Position numbers and translations under genes: made by a program. From contig DBRR01000039.1 in NCBI GenBank assembly GCA_002306055.1, forward strand, positions 67,253 through 112,210: DNA of 44,958 nucleotides, given 5' to 3'. Source of the DNA: Anaerolineaceae bacterium UBA1363. GTDB taxonomy: Bacteria > Chloroflexota > Anaerolineae > Anaerolineales > Anaerolineaceae. Numbering within the stretch: the stretch's first letter is position 1; the number at the start of each line of letters is the position of its first letter. Positions 41,234-44,958 of the stretch are shown here, piece by piece. The notes beneath the pieces were generated by a model, which searched no databases, was not told the origin of the DNA, and saw only the letters and a list, made by a program, of their open reading frames with translations.

Positions 41234-42690
41234 GCTGGCGTGTTATTCTATCTGACCCCACGCAAGTCCTGGGCTTGAAGCCGCTCAGCTTAAGTTGGGA
41301 TGCCATCGGCGGTCCGCAGCAGGCGCTGCTGAGCCTGCAAAATGACGCGATCGGCTTTAAGGGGTTACAGAGCTTGCTCGGCTCCGGCGTCGAGATCTAT
41401 GACCCTTCAGACCGATTGGCGTGGTGGGGCTACGTGGACCAGGTTAGCCATCCAGTGGGGATGACAGGGCTCAAGTCTTCCCTTGAATCGCTGGCAAATC
41501 GCCTGGCAGTGCGCTACCGGAGCTTGGAACCCGGGAAGGATTTCGGCGCACTGGCGCAGACCGAATGGAAAGATGACGCCACCAGCCAGGCGATCTATGG
41601 TGTGAAGGAAGTGCTTCTCGAGCGAGGGGTGCTAAGCGAGGAGCAGGCGCTGCTCCTGAGGGATGCGAGCTTGAAGCGCATGGCGCAGCCCGTCAGTAAG
41701 CTGCTGCCATCGACCGAAGCAACAAATAGCCAGTTGCACTGCCGCGGTTGGTTTGAGCGCATGCGCTGGCGGCAGTGGCCGGTGCACACGGATATCCGCG
41801 GGCACGCTCCCAGCCAACAGGGCTATCAGGCTTTGGGAGCAAGCCTCACGCAACAAAACCTGGCACAATCTTTCACATTTACAGATGCGGTAAAAGTAGC
41901 TTCGTTAAGTGTGCGAATCAGAAAAATTGGTGATCCCCAGGATCCGATCCGGTTCCAACTCCAGACCGACGCGCTTGGACAACCCTCTGGAACTGTGCGG
42001 GCTGAGGCGGTTTTGACAGCCAGCGCAATCCCGGCTGAAAGCTACAGCTGGGTGAGCGTGTGGTTCGCTGCGCCGTGTGCGATCGCGGCTGGCGAAAGAC
42101 TTTGGCTGGTGGTAAAGCGCGATGGGGTGGTGAGTTCCACAGCATATTTCAGTCTTGGTTTGGATGAAAACCTTGGTTTTCCTGGTGGCAAACTGCTGCT
42201 GTTGGATGCATCGCTCGGTCAGTGGAAACCGCGCCTGCCAGACGCTGACCTGCTCTTCAAGCTGACCGCTTTGAGCGATTCGGTGGAGTTGATGGCGCAA
42301 GTCGTCCAGACTTCGGGCTGCTTCAATGATTTTTCTTATGAGGCTGGGGCAGGTCTGAGCTTGCCTTACGTCAGCGAAGCAGGCGTGGATTGCCAGCAGG
42401 CGTTTCTGCACCTGCTGAGACTGGGAACGCCCGACCTAAACAGCCTGCAGTTGGAGGTAAATTCCAAACGCCGCCTGCGTGTTTACCCTCAGCCGGCTTC
42501 AGGCAGTCCGGACTTTTGGCTTGGGCAGGATGGACGGATAAAAAATCAAGTCGGGAAAGATCACGAATCCGCCTGGCAGGCTGTCGGTAAATGGCTATCC
42601 TCCGAGACGGGCACAGCCTGCTTTCTTGAAAGCCTGCGCCTGGACCTTTCTGATGGCAGTTACCGCCTTCGCACAAATTATGTCACATAA
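41230..42690 (+). CDS. Large phage-operon protein, last gene, unknown
   Basis: 486 aa. GTG at 41230 (VSWRVILSDP) has GGAGG 4 nt upstream and overlaps the preceding stop. The N-terminal ~110 residues (LSLSWDAIGGPQQALLSLQN, GVEIYDPSDRLAWWGYVDQV) recall baseplate-hub/tail proteins that bind a circular scaffold. The middle (about 220-345) is a jelly-roll-like carbohydrate-binding-type domain (QSFTFTDAVKVASLSVRI, WVSVWFAAPCAIAAGERLWL). The C-terminal part again looks tail-like (VEVNSKRRLRVYP pattern). Function unproven; probably a tail or tip protein with receptor binding. Confidence 0.6.
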   Translation: MSWRVILSDPTQVLGLKPLSLSWDAIGGPQQALLSLQNDAIGFKGLQSLLGSGVEIYDPSDRLAWWGYVDQVSHPVGMTGLKSSLESLANRLAVRYRSLEPGKDFGALAQTEWKDDATSQAIYGVKEVLLERGVLSEEQALLLRDASLKRMAQPVSKLLPSTEATNSQLHCRGWFERMRWRQWPVHTDIRGHAPSQQGYQALGASLTQQNLAQSFTFTDAVKVASLSVRIRKIGDPQDPIRFQLQTDALGQPSGTVRAEAVLTASAIPAESYSWVSVWFAAPCAIAAGERLWLVVKRDGVVSSTAYFSLGLDENLGFPGGKLLLLDASLGQWKPRLPDADLLFKLTALSDSVELMAQVVQTSGCFNDFSYEAGAGLSLPYVSEAGVDCQQAFLHLLRLGTPDLNSLQLEVNSKRRLRVYPQPASGSPDFWLGQDGRIKNQVGKDHESAWQAVGKWLSSETGTACFLESLRLDLSDGSYRLRTNYVT

Positions 42691-42747
42691 GAAGTGATAA
42701 TTTACTAGGTTAATGTAAAAAGCGGCCATACCTGATAAAATAATAGC

Positions 42748-43686
42748 ATGATCATCACCCTCACCCCTAACCCTAGTGTGGACAGGACTTTGGTAGTCGA
42801 TCGCCTCAAATTCAATGAGATCTTGCGCGCCGCTCCAGCTCAACTCGATTGGGGTGGTAAGGGTCTTAATATTTCGCGGGGTTTGAACGTCCTTGGACAG
42901 CCAAGCATTGCGCTTGCCTGGGTGGGAGGGGGCGCTGGAAAGATGCTCGAAGACGGGCTGAATAAGCTTGGCATCAAAACAGAATTTGTCTGGGTGGACG
43001 GCGAAACCCGCACCAACACGGTCGTCCAGGAAGAGTCAAATGATTGGTATATGCTGGTCAACGAGCCTGGTCCGCACATCCCGCCTGGCGCAATTGATGA
43101 AATGATCGCAAAGGCGAATAAATATGCCAACCCCGGGGATATTTGGATCACTTCGGGCAGCTTACCACCGGGTGTGCCGGAGGATTTCTATGCGAATCTG
43201 ATCCGGATGCTAAAAGCAAAAGGCGTGCGCGTCATTTTTGATGCAACCGCAGCACCTTTCAAGCTTGGCATCAAAGAAATCCCCTGGCTGCTTTATCCGG
43301 AAGTGACTGAAGCGGAACGTTTGGTGGGCTTTGAAATCAAGAATTTCGATATGGCAAAACGGGCTGCCATGAACTTTTTGCAGCAAGGGATCGAGTACGT
43401 GGTATTGATGCTCGAGAACGGGGGAGTACTGATTTCTTCAAAGAGTTTGATGGTCATGGCTTTGCCACTAAAGGTGCCATTGTGCAGAGTTACCGGAGCG
43501 AGGGGTGCCTTATTGGCTGGATTTGTGGATGGTTTTGTCAGGCAGCTACCTTTGGATGAAATAACGCGGCGTGCAGCAGCATTCCGTGCGGCTTATATTT
43601 CCAATAAGGATTACAGTACCATCCAGTGTGAAAAATTTATGGAATTGATCCCCAAGGTGGAGATCCATTCTACTGCGATATTATAG
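42748..43686 (+). CDS. PfkB-family sugar kinase lacking the catalytic Asp
   Basis: 312 aa, 1-phosphofructokinase/tagatose-6-phosphate kinase branch. Family parts present: TPNPSVDRTLVV start, DWGGKGLNISRGLNVLG (34-50), GSLPPGVP (137-144). The diagnostic GAGD (anion hole plus catalytic base) reads GARG at 250-253, and KPN..E reads LYPEVTE at 182-188, so the catalytic Asp is absent and ATP-dependent phosphorylation is unlikely. The frame is intact, so a non-catalytic or altered role is possible. TAAAAT (42736-42741) with TG upstream ends 6 nt before ATG: probably leaderless. Its 3' end overlaps the convergent next gene by 17 bp. Confidence 0.85.
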   Translation: MIITLTPNPSVDRTLVVDRLKFNEILRAAPAQLDWGGKGLNISRGLNVLGQPSIALAWVGGGAGKMLEDGLNKLGIKTEFVWVDGETRTNTVVQEESNDWYMLVNEPGPHIPPGAIDEMIAKANKYANPGDIWITSGSLPPGVPEDFYANLIRMLKAKGVRVIFDATAAPFKLGIKEIPWLLYPEVTEAERLVGFEIKNFDMAKRAAMNFLQQGIEYVVLMLENGGVLISSKSLMVMALPLKVPLCRVTGARGALLAGFVDGFVRQLPLDEITRRAAAFRAAYISNKDYSTIQCEKFMELIPKVEIHSTAIL

Positions 43687-44848
43687 AGGTCGGCTCAACT
43701 TCGTTTTTCCCCAACCAGAGTGTTCCCGCCAAGCTCATCATTGCTATCAGCCTTAAGCTCGCGCCCAGGGCGTCCTGCTTGGCAGGCTGTGCCTGGGTGA
43801 GGCGCGGCCAGAGCGGATCAAGATTCCGCCCATTTTTATGAAGCAGCGCCAGAGGAACGCAGCAGCTAAAGCTGGCAAGGCGCGAAAAACCCTCTTCAAC
43901 CTCTCCCTCGATTGGATCCTGGGTGTTTAGAGCGCGCTTCAGACGCGAAAAAGCCAGGTCAGATCTTTCAGCAAAACCATTATCAGGGCATAACAAGCCC
44001 TCCAACCCGATTTGCAGCAGGCTCAAGGCTTGCTGCCTGCCGGGAAGCCCTTTTTCCTCTTGCAAGAGCGGTTTCAATGCTTGCCAGTCCGCCTCAGTTT
44101 GGGTCTGCCAAAGCGGATCAGGCATCTGCTGAGCGATAAGCCGCAGCAAAAGCGGGCTAAAGATCCCAGCCTGGTCTTCGGAGGGGGACTTAAGGGCATC
44201 GAGCAATGCCTGCGACCGTTCCTTGAAGACCTGATCGAGGTCAAAGCGCTGCAAACTACCCCACTGCTGCCTGGCAGTCAAAAGCGCGGTCAGGATCCAG
44301 ACTTCGGCGTGCAGGTCGGGCTCGAGGCGGGGAGAAGAGGGGAGGTCCGGCATGGAAAGCCAGCTGCTGAGGGCGGGATAATTGTGGGTGGGGTGCGCCA
44401 GCAGGTGTGCCAGCAGGCTTTCAAACCTGCCGCGCGAGTCGTCTCCCTCCTGCGCCATTTGCGTTTGGATGAATAAAGCCAGCCCCTGCGCCAGGCTTGT
44501 GCTGGTTAGCTGGTAGCGCAAGCCTCGTTTGTGAGTTTCGCCGCGTAAAAACTCGGTGGTTCCATCCATTCCCCGCAGCAGGTAGCCGGATTGCCATTCC
44601 AGGAAAGCCTGGCTCAAGGTTGCCTGCCTTTGAGAAATCTCAACAGATGTGAAAGAAGGGAGTCGCTGGGTATAGCTGGAGGTTTGGGGGAACGGTTTCG
44701 CTGCGGAGGAGGGGCTCGCCTGGGGCTCCTTAAGGCGTTTAAGTTGCGTGCGCCTGATCAGAAATAATAACCCAATGAAAAGCACGACCAAACCGATCAG
44801 GCTGAGCAGGCCGGTGGCATCCTGGGGGGTGAGAGACTGGAAGTGCAT
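43670..44848 (-). CDS. Membrane-anchored helical protein, unknown
   Basis: 392 aa. One N-terminal membrane helix (about 14-32, GLLSLIGLVVLFIGLLFLI), a short basic and Ser/Pro linker, then an all-helical cytoplasmic or periplasmic body (about 70-375) with repeated L-rich amphipathic helices and WQSGYLLRGMDG at about 84-95. It may adopt an alpha/alpha-toroid or TPR-like fold; no family recognised. A GGGAAAG lies about 7 nt before ATG at 44848. Convergent with the PfkB gene with a 17-bp overlap. Confidence 0.75.
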   Translation of the reverse strand: MHFQSLTPQDATGLLSLIGLVVLFIGLLFLIRRTQLKRLKEPQASPSSAAKPFPQTSSYTQRLPSFTSVEISQRQATLSQAFLEWQSGYLLRGMDGTTEFLRGETHKRGLRYQLTSTSLAQGLALFIQTQMAQEGDDSRGRFESLLAHLLAHPTHNYPALSSWLSMPDLPSSPRLEPDLHAEVWILTALLTARQQWGSLQRFDLDQVFKERSQALLDALKSPSEDQAGIFSPLLLRLIAQQMPDPLWQTQTEADWQALKPLLQEEKGLPGRQQALSLLQIGLEGLLCPDNGFAERSDLAFSRLKRALNTQDPIEGEVEEGFSRLASFSCCVPLALLHKNGRNLDPLWPRLTQAQPAKQDALGASLRLIAMMSLAGTLWLGKNEVEPTSIISQ

Positions 44849-44920
44849 GGCTAAGATCTTTCCCGGTAATCATACCGTAATTTAATTGGGAAAAACAGGC
44901 GTTTTAAGTAGGGACAGACC

Positions 44921-44958
44921 CCTGTGTCAAGACCATGATGGTTTACATGTTGTTTAGG
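44921..44958 (-). repeat. Repeat shared with 28588-28629 (cut by window end)
   Basis: CCTGTGTCAAGACCATGATG and GTTTACATGTTGTTTAGG form the reverse complement of the element at 28588-28629 with few changes. Just upstream, TAGGGACAGACCCCTGTG resembles words near 28411-28436. Confidence 0.65.

Noticed and set aside
32600..42750. Prophage attachment sites (attL/attR)
   Set aside because: I compared the two flanks for a direct repeat and saw none by eye; no integrase is present and the nearest tRNA is 17 kb away.

Overview
The window reads as a chromosomal segment of a Chloroflexota bacterium, most likely Anaerolineae-like. This is inferred from gene content and style, not from a marker gene. The pointers are many small secreted lipoproteins with Thr/Pro-rich linkers after the lipobox cysteine, paired APC-permease/UspA fusions, a PadR-HAAS pair, an MGDG-synthase-type glycosyltransferase, and mixed Shine-Dalgarno and apparently leaderless starts. 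GC is moderate, with two clearly AT-richer islands (about 11.2-12.7 kb and 29.8-32.8 kb).

Layout. 0.1-3.5 kb: minus-strand ABC-2 exporter operon (one ATPase, two permeases). 3.8-8.5 kb: two divergent APC-type permeases with tandem UspA domains. 8.6-10 kb: DUF2807-like lipoprotein and a HIT hydrolase. 10-13.1 kb: repeat-rich zone with a REP-associated transposase (RAYT), its probable REP elements, and a lipoprotein pseudogene carrying three separate lesions. 13.1-15.1 kb: TetR regulator with a near-ideal promoter and operator, then a PFK-family protein with an altered active site. 15.2-17.9 kb: small acidic protein, tRNA-Phe(GAA), a two-gene unit ending in a class III cyclase-like protein, and a duplicated ferredoxin. 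18-24.9 kb: PadR plus HAAS-like membrane protein, DUF952-phosphatase fusion, lipoprotein, VanZ, SixA-like phosphatase, glycolipid glycosyltransferase, LuxR-type regulator. 25.3-29.8 kb: MFS transporter with two lipoproteins, a repeat-filled 1 kb gap, and a YgjP/SprT-like metalloprotease. 29.8-32.1 kb: AT-rich ABC exporter pair. 32.5-32.7 kb: fragment of a pyridoxamine-phosphate-oxidase-like gene. 32.8-42.7 kb: compact ten-gene phage-derived operon. 42.7-44.9 kb: PfkB-family protein lacking the catalytic Asp, and a membrane-anchored unknown.

The most interesting unit is the 9.9-kb phage-derived operon. It encodes packaging (large terminase, portal), a protease-capsid fusion, lysis (GH25 muramidase, holin-like protein), a probable connector and two large uncharacterised proteins. 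No integrase, repressor, replication, tape-measure or tail-tube gene is recognisable, and both flanks are ordinary chromosomal genes. Every frame is open and most genes overlap at stop/start. An 18-bp palindrome with the core GAAC-N4-GTTC, the Gram-positive-type LexA box, sits just before the first ribosome-binding site. The capsid gene has an in-frame internal start with a strong Shine-Dalgarno at the protease/capsid boundary. Together this suggests a domesticated or satellite particle-forming element under SOS control rather than a decayed prophage. That is inference.

Intergenic spaces carry several dispersed palindromic repeat families, one of which brackets the RAYT gene. Several genes have a -10-like hexamer 6-8 nt before the start codon and no Shine-Dalgarno, suggesting leaderless transcripts.
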